DNA of 64,000 nt from RUG14219 sp045538535. GTDB taxonomy: Bacteria; Cyanobacteriota; Vampirovibrionia; Gastranaerophilales; Gastranaerophilaceae. This document shows positions 1 to 9,774 of this stretch, piece after piece. The stretch covers positions 20,334-84,333 of the forward strand of contig JAZSRN010000024.1 in the NCBI GenBank assembly GCA_045538535.1, in the 5' to 3' direction. Both the position numbers and the translations under genes were made by a program. Each line of letters starts with the position of its first letter. Position 1 is the first letter of the stretch. The notes beneath the pieces are model-generated. The model saw only the letters and a list, made by a program, of their open reading frames with translations. It was not told the origin of the DNA and did no database searches.

Positions 1-1
1 T

Positions 2-856
2 ACATCAGCATTTGGCTATACTTCAATAAAAACAATCAAAAAATATTTCAAATATCTATACGATTTTAATGACTACTGTACAAGCAAAAACATTAAGTTA
101 TACACATTAATTGTACCCAACAAAGCCGCAATTCACAAATCAAAATATAACCACAAAAACGATGATTATAAACATGAAGATTTTTTAAATTACATTAATG
201 AAATACAAAAAGAAGATAAAATAAAAGTTATATACCCATATGAGTCAATGATAAAAGCTGTCAACAATGGAGACATTCTTTTTTTCAAAACAGAACATCA
301 TTGGACAGATGACGGAGCCTTTATCGGATATAAAGAATTGATGAAAACAATTCAAAAAGACTTTCCAGATATAAAAACCTTAAACGAAAACGATTACAAC
401 TATTTTTACAACACAATGGTTAGAGGGGAATTTAATAGAAAATTCAACTATGGGAATGAATGTAGGGAACGTGGACTATCAAATTCATTATGCAAAAAAT
501 ATCATCAATACAATTATCGATATTTCAAACATAAAGACTTTGACCATTTAGAAAGTTCAATCTTTGATGAAAAATTTCGTTTCGGAAAACTTTATCATTA
601 TGATAAAGGAGCAAATTATCGTGTTATTCAATTAGGAACAAGTCAAAACGAAAATTTAGCAGAATTTACAGCTTTTACATTTAAGGACATAAAAAGAATT
701 AGAAATAATGGAGTAAAAAATATTGATGATGAGGACAATTTTAAAATAATAAAATATTACGAAAACGAAATATTAGATTACAAACCTGATATTATAATAT
801 TTTGCATAACGTATAGGAATTTAAAAAATTTAAATAATTTATTTAAAATGGAGTAA
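2..856 (+). CDS. AlgJ/AlgX-like SGNH acyltransferase-associated protein, 5' end outside the window
   Basis: The frame is open from base 2, so the true start lies before the window; the ATG at 248 is internal. Upstream residues LYTLIVPNKAAIHK continue smoothly into the downstream protein. The motif TEHHWTDDGAFIGYKEL matches the DxHW-N-GA block of the AlgJ/AlgX/DltD-like SGNH family, which works with MBOAT proteins to acetylate exported polysaccharides. It ends six bases before an MBOAT gene, the usual partner. The family assignment rests on this motif and the neighbour; the substrate is unknown. The serine motif cannot be placed confidently in the visible part. Confidence 0.7.
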   Translation, partial: TSAFGYTSIKTIKKYFKYLYDFNDYCTSKNIKLYTLIVPNKAAIHKSKYNHKNDDYKHEDFLNYINEIQKEDKIKVIYPYESMIKAVNNGDILFFKTEHHWTDDGAFIGYKELMKTIQKDFPDIKTLNENDYNYFYNTMVRGEFNRKFNYGNECRERGLSNSLCKKYHQYNYRYFKHKDFDHLESSIFDEKFRFGKLYHYDKGANYRVIQLGTSQNENLAEFTAFTFKDIKRIRNNGVKNIDDEDNFKIIKYYENEILDYKPDIIIFCITYRNLKNLNNLFKME

Positions 857-861
857 TTTTA

Positions 862-2271
862 ATGTTATTTAGTTCTATGACATTTATCTATATATTTTTA
901 CCGATAGTTTTGCTATTACATTGGATTGCCAAACCAGAATTAAGAAACCTTGTTCTTTTAATAGCTAGCATAGTTTTTTACGCTTGGAACGAACCAAAAT
1001 ATCTACCAATTATGCTTTCAATAATATTCATAAACTATTTCGGAGCTCTTGCTATTCAAAATTGGCAAAAACATAAAAAACTGATATTGTTTTTTACTAT
1101 TATAATGAATTTAGGTTTTTTGATATATTTCAAATATTTCAATTTTCTGATTAACAATCTAAATTCTTTATTCAATCAAAGTTTCAATACATTACACATA
1201 ATTATGCCAATTGGGATTTCTTTTTACACATTTCAAGCATTATCTTACATTATAGATGTTTATAAAGGAGAGTGCAAAGCTCAAAAAAACTGGTATAAAT
1301 TGGCATTATTTATTTGTTTATTCCCACAACTAGTAGCAGGCCCCATACTAAAATATCACGATATTGAAACTCAAATTGAACATCGAAAAATAAATTTTGA
1401 AAACACTTCATTAGGAGTTAAACGATTTATTATTGGTTTATCAAAAAAAGTATTAATCGCCAATACTTTAGGTGTAATAGTTGACAAAATATTCATACAA
1501 GATCCTCAAGATTTTTCTCAAGCTATTGCTTGGCTAGGTTCAATAGCATACACACTTCAATTATATTTTGATTTTAGTGGATATTCAGATATGGCAATCG
1601 GCTTAGGATTAATCTTTGGATTTAAATTTATGGAAAACTTCAATTATCCATACATTTCTAAATCAATTACTGAATTTTGGAGAAGATGGCATATATCCCT
1701 ATCAACATGGTTCAAACAGTATGTATATATACCTCTTGGAGGCAATAGGATAGGAAAAATAAAAACATTAATAAATTTGGCAATAGTATTTATATTAACA
1801 GGGATTTGGCATGGCGCTGAATGGACATTTATTATTTGGGGTATCTGGCACGGGTTATTTATTATTATTGAAAAAATATTTAAAATAAAAGATTTCGACA
1901 GCAAAGAGCATAACATCTTAATTAATATCCTAAGGCACATTTATTGCTTATTTATAATTATAATCGGTTGGGTTCTATTTAGATCTGAAAATATACATTA
2001 TGCACTTCAATATCTTGCAAATATGTTTGGGTTGTTAGAATTTGATGATTTAAATTTCCAATATAATTGGCACCATTACATAAATAAAATGCACATACTT
2101 CCTTTCGTATTTGCATTATTTTGTTGCACACCAATATTTAAAAATATACTATATTGCAATAATAAACCGTTAAAAATATTTATAAATGCTTGGTTATTGT
2201 TACTATTTTATTTATCAACAATCACAATAGCCAGTGATACATATAATCCATTTATATACTTTAGATTTTAA
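862..2271 (+). CDS. MBOAT family O-acyltransferase (AlgI/DltB/PatB type)
   Basis: 469 residues, the normal size for AlgI-type MBOAT enzymes, with about ten hydrophobic helices. The signature FWRRWHISLSTWFKQYVYIP (about residues 271-290) and the IWHGAEWTFIIWGIWHG segment with its conserved histidine (about 320) are diagnostic. The enzyme moves acyl groups across the inner membrane to acylate a surface polymer. It has a GGAG ribosome site before the ATG and follows the AlgJ-like gene by five bases, so the two form a transport-and-transfer pair. Whether the target is polysaccharide, teichoic-like polymer or peptidoglycan cannot be read from the sequence. Confidence 0.9.
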   Translation: MLFSSMTFIYIFLPIVLLLHWIAKPELRNLVLLIASIVFYAWNEPKYLPIMLSIIFINYFGALAIQNWQKHKKLILFFTIIMNLGFLIYFKYFNFLINNLNSLFNQSFNTLHIIMPIGISFYTFQALSYIIDVYKGECKAQKNWYKLALFICLFPQLVAGPILKYHDIETQIEHRKINFENTSLGVKRFIIGLSKKVLIANTLGVIVDKIFIQDPQDFSQAIAWLGSIAYTLQLYFDFSGYSDMAIGLGLIFGFKFMENFNYPYISKSITEFWRRWHISLSTWFKQYVYIPLGGNRIGKIKTLINLAIVFILTGIWHGAEWTFIIWGIWHGLFIIIEKIFKIKDFDSKEHNILINILRHIYCLFIIIIGWVLFRSENIHYALQYLANMFGLLEFDDLNFQYNWHHYINKMHILPFVFALFCCTPIFKNILYCNNKPLKIFINAWLLLLFYLSTITIASDTYNPFIYFRF

Positions 2272-2370
2272 ACTCGGCAAGTATTTAATCTTTTAATCTG
2301 CTTATCATTTTAAAAAGAAGATTTTATCGAAATAAAACAAGGATTTATTGTAATATAAATAAAAACTTAT

Positions 2371-4386
2371 TTATATTTGCTTTTTATTTTGTTTTTTCTT
2401 CGGGAAATGAACACGCAAATCTATTCTACTATCCGTCAAATTGTACACAAAATACGCAATATCATGCACATAATTATCAAATCTAGGCAATTTACCCTCT
2501 TGATTCAACCTCTCCATTGTCCTTAAATTCTCAAGCATATACTGCTGAGATGCTGGGTGTATTCTTGCCCATTCTCTCGGCGCAATACTCGACTTTGATG
2601 CGTTACATAATTTGCACATACCAATTAAATTTTTCAAGTTATTATCACCATTACGTTTTTTAGCAACAAAATGATCGACAGTAAAGCCCGAAGCTTTAAA
2701 TAAACCTTGAATAAAAGCTTTATATTCATCGTTATTATTTTTTATCATTGCACTTTCTAGCGGATATGCCAAATTACTTATTGCAATACAATGTCTAAAA
2801 TCATAAAAAATTAAATCCTTAATTTTAAATTTATCAAGATTTTGATGCTGTAAATCCCTTTTAGAGAGATTACGAAAACGTACATAATCAAAATATTGGA
2901 TATTGCGACTTTGCAAAAACATATCTTCCAAATTTCGAGCAAATATTTTTAGATTTTCACGTTCTTCTGCAGTTCCAATATCTGAATTTCCTTTTTGGTT
3001 AAGAGTTTGAATAATATTTTTTAGTTCATTCCGCACCCTAGTACTTGCAGCCAATTGAATTTCAAGCATCAATTCTTTTCCATCAATATTAGGATTTTCG
3101 GTACTTATATCTTTTATCAAATCAACATACCATTTTAATTCTGAGTGGATATATTTTTCATACTTATTCAAAATACTGCCCAATTCTTGAACATTTTTTG
3201 ATTTTCTTATTTCAGACATAATTAATCTTTTTTTCTGTTGATTAATCATTGGAGTTCCACAACTTGAGCAAGGGATATCCTCATCAATTTCTATCGGTAA
3301 AAAATCGGGTCTTTCTCGTACAAATTTTACATGCTCAATTTTTCCAGTAATATCTCTGAACGGTATTTCCACACGACTTGCTGACGCCCACTTCATAATA
3401 TTTGCAAATTTCAATAAGTATTTAGGCTCAACATTCAAGGTTTCTGTACCCATCGCATGCGTCAAATCTTCCAAATAAGTATTGAAATTTCGTTGGAGTT
3501 TGTCGTAATCAGCCCGCTTAGGAAAAAATGTATCTCTTTTATGTCTAAACGAATTACAATCTCCACAAATCAAGACCCTATTCGCCGGTATTTCTTCAAA
3601 TTTTTCGTTATCAGTAATTTGAGTCAAAACATTTTGCGAACCTTTAAAAAGACTACGAAACGCAAACATCATACATTCTTGTTTTGAATTATTTTCCAAA
3701 TCCGGCACAAAAAGTGCTGTCTGATTAAGGCTTGCAGACTTTATTGAGTTCATTACATGGTTATATATTTTTCGTTGATCTTGAGCTTCCAATTTACCTA
3801 GAGTGTCATTAATAATCTTTTTTAAATTATGGTAATCATAATATTTCGAATCATCACTCTTCTCGGCTTTTAGATTTTTAATGCACTTTTTAACAAGTTT
3901 TTCGTCTAATAATGTGAAAGACTCTAAATCAACCTTATCTTGTAAATATTCAATTGAATTATCTATTTCATCAGACATTTTGTCACATCCAGCCTTACGC
4001 ATTTGCAACAAAAAATCTGTCAATTCAATCTTCGAATTTGATTTTATTATTTTTGCTGCCGCACTAACAACATCCTTATTATATGTAGGCAAATATTCTT
4101 GATTTTTTGATACCAATCTCAAATAATCATATGGAGATTTAATTTGCTTTGCCTCTTCTAAAATCTGATTATATTTCTCTTCATTTAACATTTTCGTACC
4201 GCAAACGGGACAACTAATCCCGTTAAGTTTTTGCAAATTCATACCCAAATCGTCCACTTTTGGCTGAATATTACACTCAAAGGAATCGTTCGACGGTTCT
4301 ACAACACTTTTTTCTACTTGTTTATTTGAAGAAAATGGTATTTTATATATATTTTTAAAATTAATATTTAAAATCGGAGTAATCAT
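2371..4386 (-). CDS. HNH-type nuclease-like protein made of two tandem copies
   Basis: 671 residues. Copy 2 carries CSSCGTPM (C373, C376) and, 218 residues on, an HNH core: D571-H572, then NLKNL and CKLCN (C591, C594, N595). Copy 1 carries CPVCGTKM (C59, C62) and, 215 residues on, ICGDCN (C274, C277, N278), but lacks the DH pair. The matching spacing points to an internal duplication in which the first HNH site decayed. The N-terminus has the NINFKN style of other orphan proteins here. No Shine-Dalgarno is visible before the ATG. Not linked to a restriction or toxin partner; target and role unknown. Confidence 0.6.
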   Translation of the reverse strand: MITPILNINFKNIYKIPFSSNKQVEKSVVEPSNDSFECNIQPKVDDLGMNLQKLNGISCPVCGTKMLNEEKYNQILEEAKQIKSPYDYLRLVSKNQEYLPTYNKDVVSAAAKIIKSNSKIELTDFLLQMRKAGCDKMSDEIDNSIEYLQDKVDLESFTLLDEKLVKKCIKNLKAEKSDDSKYYDYHNLKKIINDTLGKLEAQDQRKIYNHVMNSIKSASLNQTALFVPDLENNSKQECMMFAFRSLFKGSQNVLTQITDNEKFEEIPANRVLICGDCNSFRHKRDTFFPKRADYDKLQRNFNTYLEDLTHAMGTETLNVEPKYLLKFANIMKWASASRVEIPFRDITGKIEHVKFVRERPDFLPIEIDEDIPCSSCGTPMINQQKKRLIMSEIRKSKNVQELGSILNKYEKYIHSELKWYVDLIKDISTENPNIDGKELMLEIQLAASTRVRNELKNIIQTLNQKGNSDIGTAEERENLKIFARNLEDMFLQSRNIQYFDYVRFRNLSKRDLQHQNLDKFKIKDLIFYDFRHCIAISNLAYPLESAMIKNNNDEYKAFIQGLFKASGFTVDHFVAKKRNGDNNLKNLIGMCKLCNASKSSIAPREWARIHPASQQYMLENLRTMERLNQEGKLPRFDNYVHDIAYFVYNLTDSRIDLRVHFPKKKQNKKQI

Positions 4387-4510
4387 ATCTATGGTTTCAA
4401 AACTTCTAAAATAAATATTTGCTATTTTTTTAAGAACTATTAAATTTTAGTGAAAACTTAATTATATATGTTAAAATCAATATTAGTAACAAGATACGGA
4501 AAGGAATATC

Positions 4511-5095
4511 ATGACACTTACTGCTGAAGAAATAAAATTCGACCCGGGATTTATTCAACATTTAAACGCTTTAATCCCTACGCTAGAAAATATTTACACA
4601 ACATTGAACAGATTTAAAAATTTTGCACAAAAACGCAATCAATTTAAACTATACTATCCCAGATTAAAAAACCTGGTAAATTCTTATATTGGATTTTATT
4701 TAGGCTGCATGCTATGGGCAATGGTCTTAAAAAACGAAGGTAAACAACCGGTAATCGGAAATTTATGTTATGGCGGTACATTTGACGATGACACTTTATT
4801 TGAAGTCAATTGTTTGCTTCAATATGTTGAACAATTAGAAAAAGATGCGAAATACTACATTAACGAAACCTACAAAGCACAAGATTTTGAAAAAAACATT
4901 TTAAACGCATATAAAGAATTTCTAAGCCAAAATGAAGGTTTTGTAAAATGTCAAAACACCGATGATATAAAAATTCCTTCATCACTAAAAACTCCGTCAA
5001 CACAAGAAATACAAACCATAACAAATACAGTAAAAGATGTTGTTGAAACCGGAGATTTTACAAAATTTTATAATATCAAGGACCTAATTTTGTAA
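4511..5095 (+). CDS. Unknown 194-residue alpha-helical protein
   Basis: I do not recognise this protein. It is soluble-looking and helical, with one modestly hydrophobic stretch (SYIGFYLGCMLWAMV, about residues 58-72). A GGAAAGGA ribosome site precedes the ATG, and an extended -10 (TGTTAAAAT at 4469-4477) lies upstream. Its TAA stop shares an A with the ATG of the NagZ-like gene (TAATG), so the two are translationally coupled and probably co-transcribed. A link to cell-wall recycling is inferred only from that coupling. Confidence 0.7.
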   Translation: MTLTAEEIKFDPGFIQHLNALIPTLENIYTTLNRFKNFAQKRNQFKLYYPRLKNLVNSYIGFYLGCMLWAMVLKNEGKQPVIGNLCYGGTFDDDTLFEVNCLLQYVEQLEKDAKYYINETYKAQDFEKNILNAYKEFLSQNEGFVKCQNTDDIKIPSSLKTPSTQEIQTITNTVKDVVETGDFTKFYNIKDLIL

Positions 5096-6066
5096 TGTTC
5101 ACATTAAAAGAAAAACTTTATCAAATGTTCATCCTCGGAACGGACGGAGGATGTTATATAAAAGCCTTACAGAACAACCTTGGCGGAATAATTTTCTTTT
5201 CACAAGACATACAAACTGAAAATCAATTCAAACAACTTGTCTCAGAGTGTAACAACTGCGCAAAAACCAAACCTTTTCTTTCTATCGACCAAGAAGGTGG
5301 CCGAGTTGAACGCACAGAAAACATTCACTCCGGCAAGAAATATCTTTCTGCAAAATTTGCATACGAAAAAGGTACAGAATTTTTAATAAACCAAACCGAA
5401 AGTATTGCAAACGAAATAAAAAATTATGGCCTTAATCTTAATTTTGCACCATGCGTTGATGTTAACACAAACCCGAACAATCCCATTATTGGCGAACGAG
5501 CTTTTGCAAACAACACTCAAGATGTTATATTAGGCGGAAAAATCGTTGCTGAAACCTACCGAAAAAACGGCATTATTCCTTGTGCAAAACACTTCCCGGG
5601 GCATGGCGATGCTAATACTGATAGTCATTTAACTTTGCCAGAAATAACATTATCTCAAACTGATATTGAACAAAACCACATAAAACCATTTCAAGAACTT
5701 ATTAAAAACGGAATAGAAATGATAATGATTGCCCATTTAGATGTCCCATTTTTATCCGACGCAAAAGGTATACCTACATCACTAAGCCAAAAAACCGTTA
5801 CCTATTTGCGTAAAAACTTGGCATTTGACGGAATATTAATATCCGACGATATGATAATGAAAGGGGTATCAAAATTTGGCCCCCTCAAAGCTTGCGAAAT
5901 GGGTATTCGAGCCGGACTTGATATGTTTATATACAGAAACTCTACCCAAGAAACAATAAACTTGATAGATAATTTAGTAATTTTGGCCGAAAACGACGAC
6001 GAGTTACGACAAAATATAGAAAAATCTTTTATTCGAATTCAAAAAGTTAAAAATAAATTTATTTAA
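5095..6066 (+). CDS. nagZ: Glycoside hydrolase family 3, NagZ-like beta-N-acetylhexosaminidase
   Basis: 323 residues, the size of single-domain NagZ. Typical motifs are SIDQEGGRVERT (about 63-74), KHFPGHGDANTDSHLTLP (about 166-183, containing the Asp-His pair that acts as acid/base in NagZ) and ISDDMIMKG (the aspartate nucleophile region). NagZ removes GlcNAc from muropeptides in the cytoplasm or periplasm; no signal peptide is seen, which favours the cytoplasm. It starts by TAATG overlap with the preceding orphan gene and is followed closely by alanine racemase, so the group is a cell-wall set. Confidence 0.88.
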   Translation: MFTLKEKLYQMFILGTDGGCYIKALQNNLGGIIFFSQDIQTENQFKQLVSECNNCAKTKPFLSIDQEGGRVERTENIHSGKKYLSAKFAYEKGTEFLINQTESIANEIKNYGLNLNFAPCVDVNTNPNNPIIGERAFANNTQDVILGGKIVAETYRKNGIIPCAKHFPGHGDANTDSHLTLPEITLSQTDIEQNHIKPFQELIKNGIEMIMIAHLDVPFLSDAKGIPTSLSQKTVTYLRKNLAFDGILISDDMIMKGVSKFGPLKACEMGIRAGLDMFIYRNSTQETINLIDNLVILAENDDELRQNIEKSFIRIQKVKNKFI

Positions 6067-6105
6067 ATTGCCAGTTTACTTTTTTTGCAATAAAATAAGG
6101 TTAAG

Positions 6106-7230
6106 ATGAAAAACATACGCCAAACAAATGCAAATATTCATAGGGATTCGTGGGTTGAAATAAATGTGGAACATATATCGCATAACATGAAAGAATTGCG
6201 CAAAAACATTCCACAAAACGAAAAACTCCTTGCGGTTGTAAAAGCCGATGCTTATGGTCACGGCTCAGTTATGTTGGCTCCGACACTTTTGGCTTCCGGC
6301 GCAGACATGCTTGGTGTTGCATCTATTGATGAAGGTGTTGATTTAAGGGCTGCAAAAATAAATTGTAACATATTAGTTTTAGGTGCAGTTCCCGTTTGGG
6401 CAGTTGAAAGCGCTATCAAATACAATCTTACCATCTCTATATTTTCAAAAGAACATCTACAAGCTTGCAAACACGCATACGAAAGGACTGGCCAAAAAGT
6501 TCGGGCGCACATCAAACTCGATACCGGCATGAATAGAATAGGAATTTCACCGGATGAGGCGTCAGAATTTATCAAACAAGTACAAAACTGTGATTACATA
6601 AGCTTAGAAGGAATATTTACCCATTTAGCGTTAGCGGAAGACCGCAAAGAAACTTTTAAACAAATTGAAAAATGGAACAATGTAATTTCACAAATCAATA
6701 CCAATGGTTTGCTACTACACATTTTAAACACAGCAGGAACAATGTGTTACAACGTAGAAACTGCAAACATGCGCAGAGCCGGAATTGCAATTTATGGATT
6801 ATATCCTGATTTGCCTCCAAACGGAGAAATTAACAAACCAAACCTAAAACCGGTAATCTCACTAAAAGGCCGAGTAGTAAATATTCACGAAGCAAAAGAC
6901 GGTGAAGGTATTAGCTATGCACACACTTACAAAGCCAAAGGGAATCGAAAAATTGCAACCGTTCCCCTTGGTTACGCCGACGGAATTCCAAGAGGTCTAT
7001 CTAACAAAATTTACGGAACAATTAATGGGCAAAAAGTACCTCAAGTCGGTAATATCACAATGGATCAAATGATGTTTGATATAACTGATGTAAATGTAAA
7101 TTTAGGAGATGTTATATCACTTCTTGACGAAAACAATTCTATAGATGAATGGGCAAAAATTCTCGGCACAATCAATTACGAACTTACTTGTCGTTTAAAA
7201 TTGCGCTTGCCTAGAGTTTATACAAGATAA
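6106..7230 (+). CDS. alr: Alanine racemase
   Basis: 374 residues, full length. The PLP lysine is K46 in AVVKADAYGHG, and the second catalytic base is the tyrosine in GISYAHTYKA (about Y271). The TVPLGYADGIPR motif is also conserved. It makes D-alanine for peptidoglycan, feeding the D-Ala-D-Ala ligase encoded at 41043. AAGG lies seven bases before the ATG. It sits between the NagZ-like gene and a dihydrolipoyl dehydrogenase on the same strand with short gaps. Confidence 0.95.
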   Translation: MKNIRQTNANIHRDSWVEINVEHISHNMKELRKNIPQNEKLLAVVKADAYGHGSVMLAPTLLASGADMLGVASIDEGVDLRAAKINCNILVLGAVPVWAVESAIKYNLTISIFSKEHLQACKHAYERTGQKVRAHIKLDTGMNRIGISPDEASEFIKQVQNCDYISLEGIFTHLALAEDRKETFKQIEKWNNVISQINTNGLLLHILNTAGTMCYNVETANMRRAGIAIYGLYPDLPPNGEINKPNLKPVISLKGRVVNIHEAKDGEGISYAHTYKAKGNRKIATVPLGYADGIPRGLSNKIYGTINGQKVPQVGNITMDQMMFDITDVNVNLGDVISLLDENNSIDEWAKILGTINYELTCRLKLRLPRVYTR

Positions 7231-7243
7231 AAATGGAGAAACA

Positions 7244-8479
7244 ATGCAAGAATTTAATTTAGGAATAATAGGAGGCGGCCCTGCGGGCTATACTGCGGCA
7301 TTACATGCAAAAGACCAAGGACTTTCCGTCGTAATGTTCGAAAAAGATGCAGTTGGAGGAACTTGTTTAAACAAAGGTTGCATACCGACAAAGGCAATTA
7401 TGCACATATCTGAATTGTATAATGAACTAAAAACTTGCGAACCCCTAGGAATTACAGCTGAGAACATATCTTTAGATTACGAAAAAGTCGTCACCCAAAA
7501 AAACAATATTGTAGCAAAATTAAAAAAATCACTTGAGCTTACTCTAAAAAATAGCGGAGTCGTTACAGTTCTTGGAGAAGCCGTTTTAGGTAAAGAAAAC
7601 ATAATTACTTGCAATAACGAAACATACAAATGCAACAAAGTTATCGTCGCAACAGGTGCAAAACCAAGAGAGATTAAGGGGTTGGAATTTGATCACAAAT
7701 TCATTTTATCATCTGATGATATTTTAAATCTTACTCAACTTCCTAAGAACATAACCATTGTTGGTTCCGGAGCAATCGGCATAGAATGGGCAAGAATTTT
7801 TTCAAATTTTGACGTGGAAGTTACAATAATCGAAATGGCCGACCACCTTGTACCGTTGGCAGATATCGAAGTTTCAAAACGTGTTGAAAGGATTTTTAAA
7901 GCAAAGAAAATTAAAACTCATTTGAACACTTATATCGAAAAAATAAACAACCATCAAATAACCCTCAAAAACGGTGAAACATTTGATACAGATTGCATAT
8001 TGGTTGCAGTTGGCAGAGAAATCGTAAATCCTTGCAAAAACGCCGACTGTACTTTCCTTGGTGATGCTTATGGTTCAATCCAACTTGCGCATTTCGCAAG
8101 CAAACAAGCAATTGCCGAAATTAAAGGTATAAAATTCAATCCTGATTTAACCCCTTCCGTAATCTACGGGACGCCTGAAATAGCTTGGATTGGCAAACGC
8201 GAACAAGACTTGCCAGAAGGAACATACCAAAAAGCAACCCTATTGATTTCAGCACTGGGAAAAGCCCACTGCGACAATTGTACAGAAGGCTTTATCAAAA
8301 TATTATCTCAAAACGACCGCATAATCGGAGCTCATATTGTATCAAAAGAAGCATCCGCTCTAATACAACAAGTTCTTATCGCAATGCAAAACAACATATC
8401 TCCGGACAAGTTAAAAGAAGTATGTTTCGCACATCCAACATACTCGGAAGGTCTATTTGAATGCCTATTTAGGCTCTAG
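7244..8479 (+). CDS. lpdA: Dihydrolipoyl dehydrogenase, compact form
   Basis: FAD motif GGGPAGYTAA at residues 10-19, redox disulfide GGTCLNKGCIPTKA (C41, C46), NAD-binding VGSGAIGIEWA, and the C-terminal catalytic pair in AHPTYSEG (H397, E402). All key residues of E3 are present, but the protein is 411 residues against the usual 460-480, with short loops in the interface half. It reoxidises lipoamide of a 2-oxoacid dehydrogenase or the glycine cleavage system; neither complex is in the window. Lipoyl synthase lies downstream. The stop overlaps the convergent gene by four bases. Confidence 0.88.
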   Translation: MQEFNLGIIGGGPAGYTAALHAKDQGLSVVMFEKDAVGGTCLNKGCIPTKAIMHISELYNELKTCEPLGITAENISLDYEKVVTQKNNIVAKLKKSLELTLKNSGVVTVLGEAVLGKENIITCNNETYKCNKVIVATGAKPREIKGLEFDHKFILSSDDILNLTQLPKNITIVGSGAIGIEWARIFSNFDVEVTIIEMADHLVPLADIEVSKRVERIFKAKKIKTHLNTYIEKINNHQITLKNGETFDTDCILVAVGREIVNPCKNADCTFLGDAYGSIQLAHFASKQAIAEIKGIKFNPDLTPSVIYGTPEIAWIGKREQDLPEGTYQKATLLISALGKAHCDNCTEGFIKILSQNDRIIGAHIVSKEASALIQQVLIAMQNNISPDKLKEVCFAHPTYSEGLFECLFRL

Positions 8480-8754
8480 TGACCGTTGGAACCTTTAAAC
8501 TTGGTAAAAGCACCAAAATGATAGTACGAATCAGGATCCGGCGCAAACCAACGTCTTTTTCTTTTTACTTTTGTTTTGGTTTCTGATGATGCTTCAACAA
8601 TATTTCCATCCGCATCAATCGTTTCAACCGCATATCCGTTTTTCTTCAAAGCTTCAGTATGTTCACGTTCAGCTCTATATGTATCACCATCCAAAGCCAT
8701 TGCAACTGATGTTGCGACTACAAGCAATGATAAAACAAACAAAATCTTTTTCAT
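8476..8754 (-). CDS. Small secreted protein, unknown
   Basis: 92 residues. Residues 1-20 form a clear signal peptide (MKKILFVLSLLVVATSVAMA), with cleavage probably after the alanine before LDGDTYRAE. The mature part is charged, with a basic patch KVKRKRRW near residue 65 and an aromatic C-terminus. A strong AGGAG ribosome site precedes the ATG. Its stop codon overlaps the stop of lpdA by four bases in convergent orientation. No family recognised; the translation signals and signal peptide make it a credible gene. Confidence 0.75.
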   Translation of the reverse strand: MKKILFVLSLLVVATSVAMALDGDTYRAEREHTEALKKNGYAVETIDADGNIVEASSETKTKVKRKRRWFAPDPDSYYHFGAFTKFKGSNGH

Positions 8755-8876
8755 TTTATTCTCCTTTTTGTTTTCTTGTTATTATATTTATATTACTTAA
8801 TAAAAAATTATGCAATATAATCAACAATATTATATAATTTTTTTAACAAATTACTACATATATAAAAGGAAAAACA

Positions 8877-9716
8877 ATGAAAAGATTGCCTGATTATTTA
8901 AAAAGACCGATAATTGATACGGATAAAACCCGTTTTGTTCGAAAAATTTTAAAAACAAAATGTCTTAATACAGTATGCGAAAACGCACGCTGCCCGAACA
9001 AAAATGAATGTTACACAAAAAACACCGCTACATTTTTGATTATGGGCAACAATTGCACACGAAATTGCAGATACTGTAACATTACTTGCGAAAGACCTGA
9101 ACCTCTTGATTTGGAAGAACCTAAACACATTGCACAAGCGGTTGAGGCATTGGGTTTGAAATATGCAGTTATCACATCCGTCACAAGAGATGATTTGCCG
9201 GACGGCGGCGCAGAACATTTTGCCAACTGTATCAAAGAAATCCGCGCTCTGACACCAGAAACAAAAATTGAAATATTAACTCCTGATTTTAAAGGAAATA
9301 AAAATTCATTAAATACTATCATTAGCGCACATCCAAACGTATTCAACCACAATATCGAAACCGTTAAACAAGTATTCAAAACGGCCAGACCACAAGGAGA
9401 CTATGATATTTCTTTAAATGTTTTAAAATATATAAAGGAAAACAGTGATATTCTAACAAAATCTGGCTTAATGATAGGCCTTGGAGAAACCTACGAAAAT
9501 ATTGAAGAAACACTTGTTGATTTAAAATCTGTAGGTTGTGACATCCTAACTATCGGACAATATATTCAACCTTCAAAAAAACATCTTGAAGTCAAAAAAT
9601 TTTACACAGAAGAAGAATACGAACATTTAAGAAAACTTGCCCAAAAAGTAGGTTTTAAACATTTCCAAATTGGCCCGCTTGTACGGAGTTCATATCGCGC
9701 GGCAGAAATAATTTAG
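8877..9716 (+). CDS. lipA: Lipoyl synthase
   Basis: 279 residues. The auxiliary 4Fe-4S cluster motif C34-X4-C39-X5-C45 is followed by the radical SAM motif C60-X3-C64-X2-C67 (CTRNCRYC), and the protein ends with the conserved RSSYRA block (S271/S272), all hallmarks of LipA. It inserts two sulfurs into protein-bound octanoyl groups to make lipoyl cofactor. AAAGGA lies just before the ATG. No lipB or lplA is nearby. Closeness to lpdA fits a shared need for lipoylated enzymes. Confidence 0.96.
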   Translation: MKRLPDYLKRPIIDTDKTRFVRKILKTKCLNTVCENARCPNKNECYTKNTATFLIMGNNCTRNCRYCNITCERPEPLDLEEPKHIAQAVEALGLKYAVITSVTRDDLPDGGAEHFANCIKEIRALTPETKIEILTPDFKGNKNSLNTIISAHPNVFNHNIETVKQVFKTARPQGDYDISLNVLKYIKENSDILTKSGLMIGLGETYENIEETLVDLKSVGCDILTIGQYIQPSKKHLEVKKFYTEEEYEHLRKLAQKVGFKHFQIGPLVRSSYRAAEII

Positions 9717-9725
9717 AAAGAGAAA

Positions 9726-9756
9726 AAGGGCCAACATTTTTTTAATGTTGGCCCTT
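9726..9756. terminator. Bidirectional hairpin terminator between lipA and the LysM gene
   Basis: Arms 9726-9738 and 9744-9756 are perfect complements (13 bp, core GGGCCAACATT) with a TTTTT loop. An A-tract on the left gives a U-run for the minus strand, and a T-rich stretch follows on the right. It lies between convergent genes and can serve both. Confidence 0.85.
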
Positions 9757-9774
9757 AAAATTTATTTATTTTTA

